From contig CM026395.1 of the NCBI GenBank assembly GCA_014843695.1, forward strand, positions 46,657,998 through 46,721,997: DNA of 64,000 nucleotides, read 5' to 3'. Numbering within the stretch: position 1 is the first letter of the stretch; every line of letters begins with the position of its first letter. The DNA is from Archivesica marissinica. Taxonomy: Eukaryota > Mollusca > Bivalvia > Venerida > Vesicomyidae. The notes below the pieces were generated by a model, which was not told the DNA's origin, did not search any database, and was given only the letters and a program-made list of their open reading frames with translations. Shown one piece after another: positions 37,001-49,304 of the stretch. A program made the translations under genes and the position numbers.

Positions 37001-37668
37001 ACACACAGCGTAGTTCACACATTAACCAAGCGTACATTTTGGAGTGAAACACACAGCGTAGTTCACACATTAACCAAGCGTACATTTTGGAGTGAAACAC
37101 ACAGCGTAGTTCACACATTAACCAAGCGTACATTTTGGAGTGGAACACACAGCGTAGTTCACACATTAACCAAGCGTACATTTTGGAGTGAAACACACAG
37201 CGTAGTTCACACATTAACCAAGCGTACATTTTGGAGTGAAACACACAGCGTAGTTCACACATTAACCAAGCGTACATTTTGGAGTGAAACACACAGCGTA
37301 GTTCACACATTAACCAAGCGTACATTTTGGAGTGGAACACACAGCGTAGTTCACACATTAACCAAGCGTACATTTTGGAGTGAAACACACAGCGTAGTTC
37401 ACACATTAACCAAGCGTACATTTTGGAGTGGAACACACAGCGTAGTTCACACATTAACCAAGCGTACATTTTGGAGTGGAACACACAGCGTAGTTCACAC
37501 ATTAACCAAGCGTACATTTTGGAGTGAAACACACAGCGTAGTTCACACATTAACCAAGCGTACATTTTGGAGTGGAACACACAGCGTAGTTCACACATTA
37601 ACCAAGCGTACATTTTGGAGTGAAACACACAGCGTAGTTCACACATTAACCAAGCGTACATTTTGGAG
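34087..37668. repeat. 48-bp tandem array, cut by the assembly gap
   Basis: About 74 copies of a unit starting ATTAACCAAGCGTACATTTT and ending GCGTAGTTCACAC. Variants (GGAACACA, CAATG, CATATT) concentrate at the left edge and again at 36.2-37.6 kb; 34.7-36.0 kb is almost invariant. One unit near 36087 lacks an A (GTGAACACAC), which splits the minus-strand frame into two of 695 and 532 codons. The array is still running when the N stretch begins, so the real length is unknown. Confidence 0.97.
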
Positions 37669-38668
37669 NNNNNNNNNNNNNNNNNNNNNNNNNNNNNNNN
37701 NNNNNNNNNNNNNNNNNNNNNNNNNNNNNNNNNNNNNNNNNNNNNNNNNNNNNNNNNNNNNNNNNNNNNNNNNNNNNNNNNNNNNNNNNNNNNNNNNNNN
37801 NNNNNNNNNNNNNNNNNNNNNNNNNNNNNNNNNNNNNNNNNNNNNNNNNNNNNNNNNNNNNNNNNNNNNNNNNNNNNNNNNNNNNNNNNNNNNNNNNNNN
37901 NNNNNNNNNNNNNNNNNNNNNNNNNNNNNNNNNNNNNNNNNNNNNNNNNNNNNNNNNNNNNNNNNNNNNNNNNNNNNNNNNNNNNNNNNNNNNNNNNNNN
38001 NNNNNNNNNNNNNNNNNNNNNNNNNNNNNNNNNNNNNNNNNNNNNNNNNNNNNNNNNNNNNNNNNNNNNNNNNNNNNNNNNNNNNNNNNNNNNNNNNNNN
38101 NNNNNNNNNNNNNNNNNNNNNNNNNNNNNNNNNNNNNNNNNNNNNNNNNNNNNNNNNNNNNNNNNNNNNNNNNNNNNNNNNNNNNNNNNNNNNNNNNNNN
38201 NNNNNNNNNNNNNNNNNNNNNNNNNNNNNNNNNNNNNNNNNNNNNNNNNNNNNNNNNNNNNNNNNNNNNNNNNNNNNNNNNNNNNNNNNNNNNNNNNNNN
38301 NNNNNNNNNNNNNNNNNNNNNNNNNNNNNNNNNNNNNNNNNNNNNNNNNNNNNNNNNNNNNNNNNNNNNNNNNNNNNNNNNNNNNNNNNNNNNNNNNNNN
38401 NNNNNNNNNNNNNNNNNNNNNNNNNNNNNNNNNNNNNNNNNNNNNNNNNNNNNNNNNNNNNNNNNNNNNNNNNNNNNNNNNNNNNNNNNNNNNNNNNNNN
38501 NNNNNNNNNNNNNNNNNNNNNNNNNNNNNNNNNNNNNNNNNNNNNNNNNNNNNNNNNNNNNNNNNNNNNNNNNNNNNNNNNNNNNNNNNNNNNNNNNNNN
38601 NNNNNNNNNNNNNNNNNNNNNNNNNNNNNNNNNNNNNNNNNNNNNNNNNNNNNNNNNNNNNNNNNNNN
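37669..38668. other. Assembly gap, exactly 1000 N
   Basis: A run of 1000 N between the 48-bp array and the unrelated 27-bp array. The round number indicates a placeholder of unknown true size. Any missing exon could lie here. Confidence 0.99.
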
Positions 38669-41600
38669 CTTACAGTACCCCCAGGCACAATAACCCATAC
38701 AGTACCCCCAGGCACAATAACCCTTACAGTACCCCCAGGCACAATAACCCATACAGTACCCCCAGGCACAATAACCCTTACAGTACCCCCAGGCACAATA
38801 ACCCATACAGTACCCCCAGGCACAATAACCCATACAGTACCCCAGGCACAATAACCCATACAGTACCCCCAGGCACAATAACCCATACAGTACCCCCAGG
38901 CACAATAACCCATACAGTACCCTCAGGCACAATAACCCTTACAGTACCCCCAGGCACAATAACCCTTACAGTACCCTCAGGCACAATAACCCATACAGTA
39001 CCCCCAGGCACAATAACCCTTACAGTACCCCCAGGTACAATAACCCTTACAGTACCCCAGGCACAATAACCCATACAGTACCCCCAGGTACAATAACCCA
39101 TACAGTACCCCCAGGTACAATAACCCATACAGTACCCCCAGGAACAATAACCCATACAGTACCCCCAGGTACAATAACCCTTACAGTACCCCCAGGAACA
39201 ATAACCCATACAGTACCCCCAGGCACAATAACCCTTACAGTACCCCCAGGAACAATAACCCATACAGTACCCCCAGGCACAATAACCCATACAGTACCCC
39301 CAGGCACAATAACCCATACAGTACCCCCAGGCACAATAACCCATACAGTACCCCAGGCACAATAACCCATACAGTACCCCCAGGTACAATAACCCATACA
39401 GTACCCCCAGGTACAATAACCCATACAATACCCTCAGGCACAATAACCCTTACAGTACCCTCAGGCACAATAACCCTTACAGTACCCTCAGGCACAATAA
39501 CCCATACAGTACCCCCAGGCACAATAACCCTTACAGTACCCCAGGCACAATAACCCTTACAGTACCCCAGGCACAATAACCCATACAGTACCCCCAGGTA
39601 CAATAACCCATACAGTACCCCCAGGTACAATAACCAATACAGTACCCCCATGTACAATAACCCATACAGTACCCCCATGTACAATAACCCATACAGTACC
39701 CCCATGTACAATAACCCATACAGTACCCCCATGTACAATAACCCATACAGTACCCCCAGGTACAATAACCCATACAGTACCCCCAGGAACAATAACCCAT
39801 ACAGTACCCCCAGGTACAATAACCCATACAGTACCCCCAGGAACAATAACCCATACAGTACCCCCAGGTACAATAACCCATACAGTACCCCCAGGTACAA
39901 TAACCCATACAGTACCCCCAGGAACAATAACCCATACAGTACCACAGGTACAATAACCCATACAGTACCCCCAGGTACAATAACCCATACAGTACCCCCA
40001 GGCACAATAACCCATACAATACCCCCATGCACAATAACCCATACAGTACCCCCAGGTACAATAACCCATACAGTACCCCCATGTACAATAACCCATACAG
40101 TACCCCCAGGTACAATAACCCATACAGTACCCCCATGTACAATAACCCATACAGTACCCCCAGGCACAATAACCCTTACAGTACACCCAGGAACAATAAC
40201 CCATACAGTACCCCCAGGCACAATAACCCATACAGTACCCCAGGCACAATAACCCATACAGTACCCCCAGGCACAATAACCATACAGTACCCCCAGGACA
40301 ATACCCATACAGTACCCCAGGCACAATAACCATACAGTACCCCCAGGCACAATAACCCATACAGTACCCCAGGCACAATAACCCAACAGTACCCCAGGCA
40401 CAATAACCCATACAGTACCCCAGGCACAATAACCCATACAGTACCCCAGGCACAATAACCCATACAGTACCCCCAGGCACAATAACCCATACAGTACCCC
40501 CAGGCACAATAACCCATACAGTACCCCCAGGCACAATAACCCATACAGTACCCCCAGGCACAATAACCCTTACAGTACCCCCAGGCACAATAACCCTTAC
40601 AGTACCCCCAGGTACAATAACCCTTACAGTACCCCAGGCACAATAACCCATACAGTACCCCCAGGTACAATAACCCATACAGTACCCCCAGGTACAATAA
40701 CCTTTACAATACCCTCAGGCACAATAACCCTTACAGTACCCCCAGGCACAATAACCCTTACAGTACCCTCAGGCACAATAACCCTTACAGTACCCTCAGG
40801 CACAATAACCCTTACAGTACCCCCAGGCACAATAACCCTTACAGTACCCCCATGCACAATAACCCATACAGTACCCCCAGGTACAATAACCCATACAGTA
40901 CCCCCAGGAACAATAACCCATACAGTACCCCCAGGCACAATAACCCATACAGTACCCCCAGGAACAATAACCCTACAGTACCCCCAGGCACAATAACCCA
41001 TACAGTACCCCCAGGCACAATAACCCTTACAGTACCCCCAGGCACAATAACCCATACAGTACCCCAGGCACAATAACCCTTACAGTCCCCCAGGTACAAT
41101 AACCCTTACAGTACCCCAGGCACAATAACCCATACAGTACCCCCAGGTACAATAACCCATACAGTACCCCCAGGTACAATAACCCATACAGTACCCCCAG
41201 GACAATAACCCATACAGTACCCCCAGGTACAATAACCCTACAGTACCCCCAGGACAATAACCCATACAGTACCCCAGGCACAATAACCCCCAGGACCATA
41301 CAGTACCCCCAGGCACAATAACCCATACAGTACCCCAGGCACAATAACCCATACAGTACCCCCAGGCACAATAACCCATACAGTACCCCCAGGCACAATA
41401 ACCCATACAGTACCCCCAGGCACAATAACCCATACAGTACCCCCAGGAACAATAACCCATACAGTACCCCCAGGCACAATAACCCTTACAGTACCCCCAG
41501 GTACAATAACCCATACAGTACCCCAGGCACAATAACCCTTACAGTACCCCAGGCACAATAACCCATACAGTACCCCCAGGCACAATAACCCTTACAGTAC

Positions 41601-44568
41601 CCTCAGGCACAATAACCCATACAGTACCCCCAGGTACAATAACCCTTACAGTACCCCCAGGTACAATAACCCTTACAGTACCCCAGGCACAATAACCCAT
41701 ACAGTACCCCCAGGTACAATAACCCATACAGTACCCCCAGGTACAATAACCCATACAGTACCCCCAGGAACAATAACCCATACAGTACCCCCAGGCACAA
41801 TAACCCTTACAGTACCCCCAGGAACAATAACCCATACAGTACCCCCAGGCACAATAACCCATACAGTACCCCAGGCACAATAACCCATACAGTACCCCCA
41901 GGCACAATAACCCTTACAGTACCCCCAGGCACAATAACCCATACAGTACCCCCAGGCACAATAACCCATACAGTACCCCCAGGCACAATAACCCTTACAG
42001 TACCCCCAGGCACAATAACCCTTACAGTACCCCCAGGCACAATAACCCTTACAGTACCCCCAGGCACAATAACCCTTACAGTACCCTCAGGCACAATAAC
42101 CCTTACAGTACCCCCAGGCACAATAACCCTTACAGTACCCTCAGGCACAATAACCCTTACAGTACCCTCAGGCACAATAACCCTTACAGTACCCCCAGGC
42201 ACAATAACCCTTACAGTACCCCCAGGCACAATAACCCATACAGTACCCCCAGGCACAATAACCCTTACAGTACCCCCAGGCACAATAACCCTTACAGTAC
42301 CCCCAGGCACAATAACCCATACAGTACCCCCAGGCACAATAACCCTTACAGTACCCCCAGGCACAATAACCCTTACAGTACCCCCAGGCACAATAACCCA
42401 TACAGTACCCTCAGGCACAATAACCCTTACAGTACCCTCAGGCACAATAACCCTTACAGTACCCTCAGGCACAATAACCCATACAGTACCCCCAGGCACA
42501 ATAACCCTTACAGTACCCCCAGGTACAATAACCCTTACAGTACCCCAGGCACAATAACCCTTACAGTACCCCAGGCACAATAACCCATACAGTACCCCCA
42601 GGTACAATAACCCATACAGTACCCCCAGGTACAATAACCCATACAGTACCCCCAGGCACAATAACCCATACAGTACCCCCAGGTACAATAACCCATACAG
42701 TACCCCCAGGTACAATAACCCATACAGTACCCCCAGGTACAATAACCCATACAGTACCCCCAGGTACAATAACCCATACAGTACCCCCAGGCACAATAAC
42801 CCTTACAGTACCCCCAGGAACAATAACCCATACAGTACCCCCAGGCACAATAACCCATACAGTACCCCCAGGAACAATAACCCATACAGTACCCCCAGGC
42901 ACAATAACCCATACAGTACCCCAGGCACAATAACCCATACAGTACCCCCAGGACAATAACCCATACAGTACCCCAGGCACAATAACCCATACAGTACCCC
43001 CAGGCACAATAACCCATACAGTACCCCCAGGAACAATAACCCATACAGTACCCCCAGGCACAATAACCCATACAGTACCCCCAGGCACAATAACCCATAC
43101 AGTACCCCAGGCACAATAACCCATACAGTACCCCCAGGCACAATAACCCATACAGTACCCCCAGGCACAATAACCCATACAGTACCCCCAGGCACAATAA
43201 CCCATACAGTACCCCAGGCACAATAACCCATACAGTACCCCCAGGCACAATAACCCTTACAGTACCCCCAGGCACAATAACCCATACAGTACCCCCAGGC
43301 ACAATAACCCTTACAGTACCCCCAGGCACAATAACCCTTACAGTACCCCCAGGCACAATAACCCTTACAGTACCCCAGGCACAATAACCCTTACAGTACC
43401 CCCAGGTACAATAACCCTTACAGTACCCTCAGGCACAATAACCTTTACAATACCCTCAGGCACAATAACCCTTACAGTACCCCCAGGCACAATAACCCTT
43501 ACAGTACCCTCAGGCACAATAACCCTTACAGTACCCTCAGGCACAATAACCCTTACAGTACCCCCAGGCACAATAACCCTTACAGTACCCCCAGGCACAA
43601 TAACCCATACAGTACCCCCAGGTACAATAACCCATACAGTACCCCCAGGAACAATAACCCATACAGTACCCCCAGGTACAATAACCCTTACAGTACCCCC
43701 AGGCACAATAACCCTTACAGTACCCTCAGGCACAATAACCCTTACAGTACCCTCAGGCACAATAACCCTTACAGTACCCCCAGGCACAATAACCCTTACA
43801 GTACCCCCAGGCACAATAACCCATACAGTACCCCCAGGTACAATAACCCATACAGTACCCCCAGGAACAATAACCCATACAGTACCCCCAGGTACAATAA
43901 CCCTTACAGTACCCCCAGGAACAATAACCCATACAGTACCCCAGGCACAATAACCCTTACAGTACCCCCAGGCACAATAACCCTTACAGTACCCCCAGGC
44001 ACAATAACCCATACAGTACCCCCAGGCACAATAACCCATACAGTACCCCCAGGCACAATAACCCATACAGTACCCCCAGGTACAATAACCCATACAGTAC
44101 CCCCAGGTACAATAACCCATACAGTACCCCCAGGAACAATAACCCATACAGTACCCCCAGGTACAATAACCCATACAGTACCCCCAGGAACAATAACCCA
44201 TACAGTACCCCCAGGCACAATAACCCATACAGTACCCCCAGGCACAATAACCCATACAGTACCCCCAGGCACAATAACCCATACAGTACCCCAGGCACAA
44301 TAACCCATACAGTACCCCCAGGTACAATAACCCATACAGTACCCCCATGTACAATAACCCATACAGTACCCCCAGGTACAATAACCCATACAGTACCCCC
44401 AGGCACAATAACCCATACAGTACCACCCAGGTACAATAACCCATACAGTACCCCCAGGCACAATAACCCTTACAGTACCCCCAGGCACAATAACCCATAC
44501 AGTACCCTCAGGCACAATAACCCATACAGTATCCCCAGGCACAATAACCCATACAGTACCCCAATCAA
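38669..44568. repeat. 27-bp tandem array, about 5.9 kb
   Basis: Around 220 copies of ACAGTACCCCCAGGCACAAT+AACCCAT. Variation at four places: AACCCAT/AACCCTT, GGCAC/GGTAC/GGAAC/TGTAC, CCCCCAGG/CCCTCAGG, and loss of one C (26 bp). Blocks of the same variant order recur along the array. Small-deletion clusters near 40280-40400 and 40970-41300 could be real or polishing errors. All open frames here are artefacts. The left end abuts the gap. Confidence 0.97.
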
Positions 44569-44744
44569 TTTTGTGGGAACATTGTACAATAAGTTGCATT
44601 GTTTTGTCTTTTCTGTTCGTGTATGTGAGTGGTGAAATAACAAAATTAAAAGAAACGAAATTAACCATGCCTGTTTTGCTATTTTCATTTTGTCCGATCG
44701 AAACCAAACGAAACACACAAAAGACGTCAACTTGACCATAATAA

Positions 44745-45212
44745 TGACATAATATACTATGTAATAACGACATAACATGCTATGTAATAACGACGTAATA
44801 TACTATGTAATAACGACATAATATACTAATAACGACATAATATGATATGTAATAACGACATAATATACTATGTAATAACGACATAATATGCTATGTAATA
44901 ACGACATAATATGCTATGTAATAACGACATAATATGCTATGTAATAACGCCATAATATGCTATGTAATAACGACATAATATACTATGCAATAACGACATA
45001 ATATACGATAAAATAACGACATAATATACAATATAATAACGACATAATATACGATAAAATAACGACATAATATACGATAAAAATAACGACATAATATACA
45101 TATAATAACGACATAATCTAATGTAATAACGACATAATATAAGTATAATAACGACATAATATAATAACGACATAATCTAAGTATAATAACGACATAATAT
45201 AATAACGACATA
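44745..45212. repeat. 23-bp and shorter array (AACGACATAATATACTATGT)
   Basis: About 23 units of AACGACATAATATACTATGT+AAT. To the right the unit shortens to ATAACGACATAATATA-type variants of 12-20 bp. AT-rich. Confidence 0.93.
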
Positions 45213-45279
45213 ATAATCTTTTTCATAATGTGGGGAGGAGAAATAACCATGCATCGACAGAACGAATAATAGAAATAAC

Positions 45280-46985
45280 GAAACCGTCGACATAAGGACA
45301 CATCGACTTAACATTGCACTGACAGAGTGAATCGTCGACATAAGGACACATCAACCTAACATTGCACGGACAGAGTGAATCGGCGACATAAGGACACATC
45401 AACCTAACATTGCACGGACAGAGTGAATCGTCGACATAAGGACACATCAACCTAACATTGCACGGACAGAGTGAATCGTCGACATAAGGACACATCAACC
45501 TAACATTGCACGGACAGAGTGAATCGTCGACATACGGACACATCAACCTAACATTGCACGGACAGAGTGAATCGTCGACATAAGGACACATCAACCTAAC
45601 ATTGCACGGACAGAGTGAATCGTCGACATAAGGACACATCAACCTAACATTGCACTGACAGCGTGAATCGTCGACATAAGGACACATCAACCTAACATTG
45701 CACGGACAGAGTGAATCGTCGACATAAGGACACATCAACCTAACATTGCACTGACAGAGTGAATCGTCGATATAAGAACACATCGACTTAACATTGCACG
45801 GACAGACTGAAACGTCGACATAAGGACACATCGACTTAACATTGCACTGACAGAGTGAAACGTCGACATAAGGACACATCGACTTAACATGCACGGACAG
45901 AGTGGAACATCGATATAAGTACACATCGACTTAACATTGCACGGACAGAGTGAATCGTCGACATAAGGACACATCAACTTAACATTGCACTGACAAAGTG
46001 AAACGTCGACATAAGTACACATCGACTTAACATTGCACGGACAGAGTGAATCGTCGACATAAGGACACATCAACTTAACATTGCACGGACGGAGTGAAGC
46101 GTCGATATAAGAACACATCAACTTAACATTGCACGGACAGAGTGAATCGTCGATATAAGAACACATCAACTTAACATTGCACGGACAGAGTGAATCGTCG
46201 ATATAAGAACACATCGACTTAACATTGCACGGACAGAGTGAATCGTCGATATAAGAACACATCGACTTAACATTGCACGGACAGAGTGGAACATCGATAT
46301 AAGAACACATCAACTTAACAGTGCACGGACAGAGTGAATCGTCGATATAAGAACACATCGACTTAACATTGCACGGACAGAGTGAATCGTCGATATAAGA
46401 ACACATCAACTTAACATTGCACGGACAGAGTGAATCGTCGATATAAGAACACATCGTCTTAACATTGCACGGACAGAGTGAATCGTCGATATAAGTACAC
46501 ATCGACATAACATTGCACTGACAGAATGAAACGTCGACATAAGGACACATCGACTAAACATGCACGGACAGAGTGGAACATCGATATAAGTATACATCGA
46601 CTTAACATTGCACGGACAGAGTGGAACATCGACATAAGGACACATCAACTTAACATTGCACGGACAGAGTGGAACATCGACATAAGGACACATCAACTTA
46701 ACATTGCACGGACAGTGTGAATCGTCGATATAAGAACACATCGACTTAACATTGCACGGACAGTGTGAATCGTCGATATAAGAACACATCGACTTAACAT
46801 TGCACGGACAGGGTGAAACGTCGACATAAGTACACATCGACTTAACACTGCACGGACAGAGTAAAACGTCGACATAAGGACACACCGACTTATCATTGCA
46901 CGGACAGAGTGAAAAGTCGATATAAGTAAACATTGATACAATGAATCATCTACATACCGAAACATCACATAACGAAACACCATCA
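45280..46985. repeat. 48-bp tandem array (AACATTGCACGGACAGAGTG)
   Basis: About 35 units of AACATTGCACGGACAGAGTG followed by AATCGTCGACATAAGGACAC and ATCGACTT. Left units carry ATCAACCT; the middle and right have GATATAAGAACAC. Two one-base losses (near 45890 and 46560) break the frames. The period equals that of the array at 34087 but the sequences are unrelated. Confidence 0.96.
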
Positions 46986-47017
46986 TAACGATTTACGCAG
47001 TAACTGGTGTGTGAATT

Positions 47018-47290
47018 ACGTTTATTTATCGTCGCTACCGGTTGCCCATATGAGCGAGGCCTCCTGAAGATATTAGTCCTTTTAGATTTTAGAGGATTGT
47101 GCAATGATACAGACAGAGACCCATTACAATGTCTTCTCTGGTTCTTTTACGTGCACGATGTAAAGCACCGACACGAGACCTCGGTTTAACGTTCCATCTG
47201 AAAGACTGTTAATTTAATTAGGGACATACGGGGGATCGATCCCTGGATTACCATTCCAGCGTGTTACCACTGGACTACAGATCCGTCTGT
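47018..47290 (-). mobile_element. tRNA-headed SINE, family A
   Basis: Inverted copy. On the plus strand it starts with the tail complement GTTTATTTATCGTCGCTACC, then the body, and ends with the head complement CCACTGGACTACAGATCCGT. Confidence 0.85.
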
Positions 47291-47664
47291 GTCGCACGCA
47301 CGCAGTAACTACTTTCTAAAACATAATTTTTGTCCTGAGAAAAATGCATATATTAGGTTTGGCCTTAGAGTTAGTGAGTTTCTATGCCAGTATGTCATTA
47401 GCCGACATATATCACTTTAGTACTAATTTTGTACAAAATTTAAATGAATTATTAAGACCCAATTAACGTACTTCTTTTCTACTGTTCTCTATTTAGAGAC
47501 TATATATATAATATATATATGCAAGTCATTGATGTAGACAATAAGAACATTCTTATCTAGGATTTTATACAAGTTCCTTGGAATCTGGCGATAGGGTTAT
47601 AGCGTAATACAAACAAGAAATAATAAATAAAAAGGAAAAAGGTATTTAGTTACATGTCAATATC

Positions 47665-47906
47665 TTAAGCCTTGACCTGCCGAATGAATTGGACGGAATG
47701 CAAAAACAACATAGATCCAGATCAGCCGCGGCGTAACGGCTTGTCTGATCAGGATCTATGTTGTTTGCTATTCATACGAGTGTTTTAGCTTCACTGTCCG
47801 AATAGTAAACAGCATAGCGGCTGATCAGACGACGCGCTCTGTGCCGTCTGATCTGGCTCTATGCTATTTGCAAAAGCGACATTAATCGTGATTGGTAGGT
47901 AATGGG
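47665..47906. mobile_element. MITE, family M1
   Basis: Degraded ends (CCTTGACCTGCCGAAT / complement of ATTGGTAGGTAATGGG). Interior AACAACATAGATCCAGATCA, TCAGGATCTATGTTGTTTGC and GATCTGGCTCTATGC are typical of the family. The termini match best the copy at 60541, a subfamily. Confidence 0.65.
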
Positions 47907-48261
47907 TACCATGACAAAATAAGGGGGGGTGAATCCTGGTGGCTCACTTTGACAACAGGGGTAGGGTGTGTGGCCTAGCATTATGACAACCTGACACAAA
48001 CTTTAGACAGATCCGTCAAAATCATGGCATACTTTGAACAGATTGGAAAAAACCTTGGAAATAATTTGCATGAGATATATTCGACATATTTTAAAACATA
48101 TAATCACGCTTTGTCAGTATAATTATGCTGCTATTTTCATAACATAAAACAAGTAGTGTGATACTCCGTTCCGACGTCAGCTACACACACACATTTCAAT
48201 CTAAATACTCTCCATTTATTTACAAAATATCTACACTATGCCAACATGAATAAACACATAC

Positions 48262-48735
48262 GCACCTTTAGACCCCTACCCCTACTCTAGACTGAAATGA
48301 ATGAATGAAATAAAACCTTGGGACCGCATATGATAGACCCCTACACATACTCTAGACTGAAATGAATGAATGAAATAGACCCTTGGGACAGCATATGCCA
48401 GACCCATACAGCTACTATAGACTGAATTGAATGAATGAAATAGACCCCCTGGTACCGCATATGCCAGACCCCTACACATACTCTAGACTGAAATGAATGA
48501 ATGAAACAGACCCCTGGGCTGGGACCGCATATGCCAGACCCCTACCACTACTCTAGATTGAAATGAATGAATGAAACAGACCCCTGGGCTGGGACCGCAT
48601 ATGCCAGACCCCTACACCTACTCTAGACTGAAATGAATGAATGAAACAGACCCCTGGGCTGGGACCGCATATGCCAGACCCCTACACCTACTCTAGACTG
48701 AAATGAATGAATGAAACAGACCCCTGGGACCGCAT
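48262..48735. repeat. 63-70-bp tandem array
   Basis: Seven copies of a unit containing CTAGACTGAAATGAATGAAT and GGACCGCATATGCCAGACCC. Left copies lack the GCTGGG insertion that right copies share. It contains the tetranucleotide AATG. Confidence 0.95.
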
Positions 48736-48979
48736 ATCACAAGTAACCATTACCTAAGAAGGGTCTAGCCACATCCCCACAATCCGGTAAGAATACCCTG
48801 AACCATATTTGAAAATATTTTATAGTACAGTAAAACGGTCCATGTATTACAAAGCACACACGGGTTGTCAGTTCGAGCCCCGTCAGCATAGCGGCAGTGG
48901 TGTTCTTAGGCAATACACTTTAATTTCCCATGAACTCTTCACTCTCCCTCTTCACGTCGGTTAGTTAATAATATCTTAC

Positions 48980-49241
48980 TTGAAGTTCACATCTTGACAG
49001 AATTCTTCTAATCTGGTCTTTGGAGAAGAGCCGACTGGCCTGGCCATAGTTTCGTTCCAAGTTACCCTGGTCCGTGACCCAGCCTGCGGCGGGACCGGAC
49101 ATTACATCTCCGATCCCGTTGCCGAAATATCCGGAAGACCACAGGACTGAGTTGACAGGATTATCCATACCGTTGTCCATTGTACTGTCCCAAAACGGCA
49201 GTGATACCGTCGGGTCTATTCGTCGGAGGGCCTCCTCAAAC
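48980..49241 (-). CDS. Tyrosinase exon, central part between copper sites
   Basis: Minus-strand exon of 262 nt; acceptor CTGCATAG above 49241, donor GTAAGA below 48980. It receives two bases from 51396-51496, and the junction reads WHRVFLV|MFEEALRRIDP without interruption. Eighty-seven codons follow, with the conserved SLPFWDSTMDN block, LWSSGYFGNG, GPAAGWVTDQG, and RNYG/LFSKDQIRRILS. This order (helix after the third copper-A histidine, PFWD, GP..GW, RN.G) is characteristic of tyrosinases, which hydroxylate monophenols and oxidise catechols; mollusc paralogues act in shell matrix and pigmentation. The exon ends before the copper-B histidines, and no following exon was found. Its first ~40 nt are copied in the adjoining 74-bp array. 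Confidence 0.9.
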
Positions 49242-49304
49242 CTATGCAGACAATAATACATTCCATTTAGAACATCAACGGTATTATGCTGTTCATAATA
49301 TATA

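Larger units (their letters stand above)
46986..48261. other. Non-coding sequence downstream of the last tyrosinase exon found
   Basis: Apart from a SINE and a MITE (listed) this is AT-rich sequence including TATATATATAATATATATAT near 47500. I looked for the copper-B histidine motif on the minus strand and did not see it. Confidence 0.5.

Noticed and set aside
33991..37661. Two long minus-strand open frames (695 and 532 codons) repeating a 16-residue unit
   Set aside because: The DNA is a 48-bp tandem repeat; a stop-free frame is automatic with a period divisible by three. A one-base loss splits it without any compensation, and the repeat is conserved at DNA level on all positions.
38669..44568. 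Telomere-like repeat because of AATAACCC motifs
   Set aside because: The unit is 27 bp with non-telomeric sequence, not (CCCTAA)n; no pure hexamer runs occur.
38669..44773. Many Gly/Tyr/Cys/Trp-rich open frames in overlapping registers
   Set aside because: All are translations of the 27-bp array or of N bases; several frames are open simultaneously over the same DNA.
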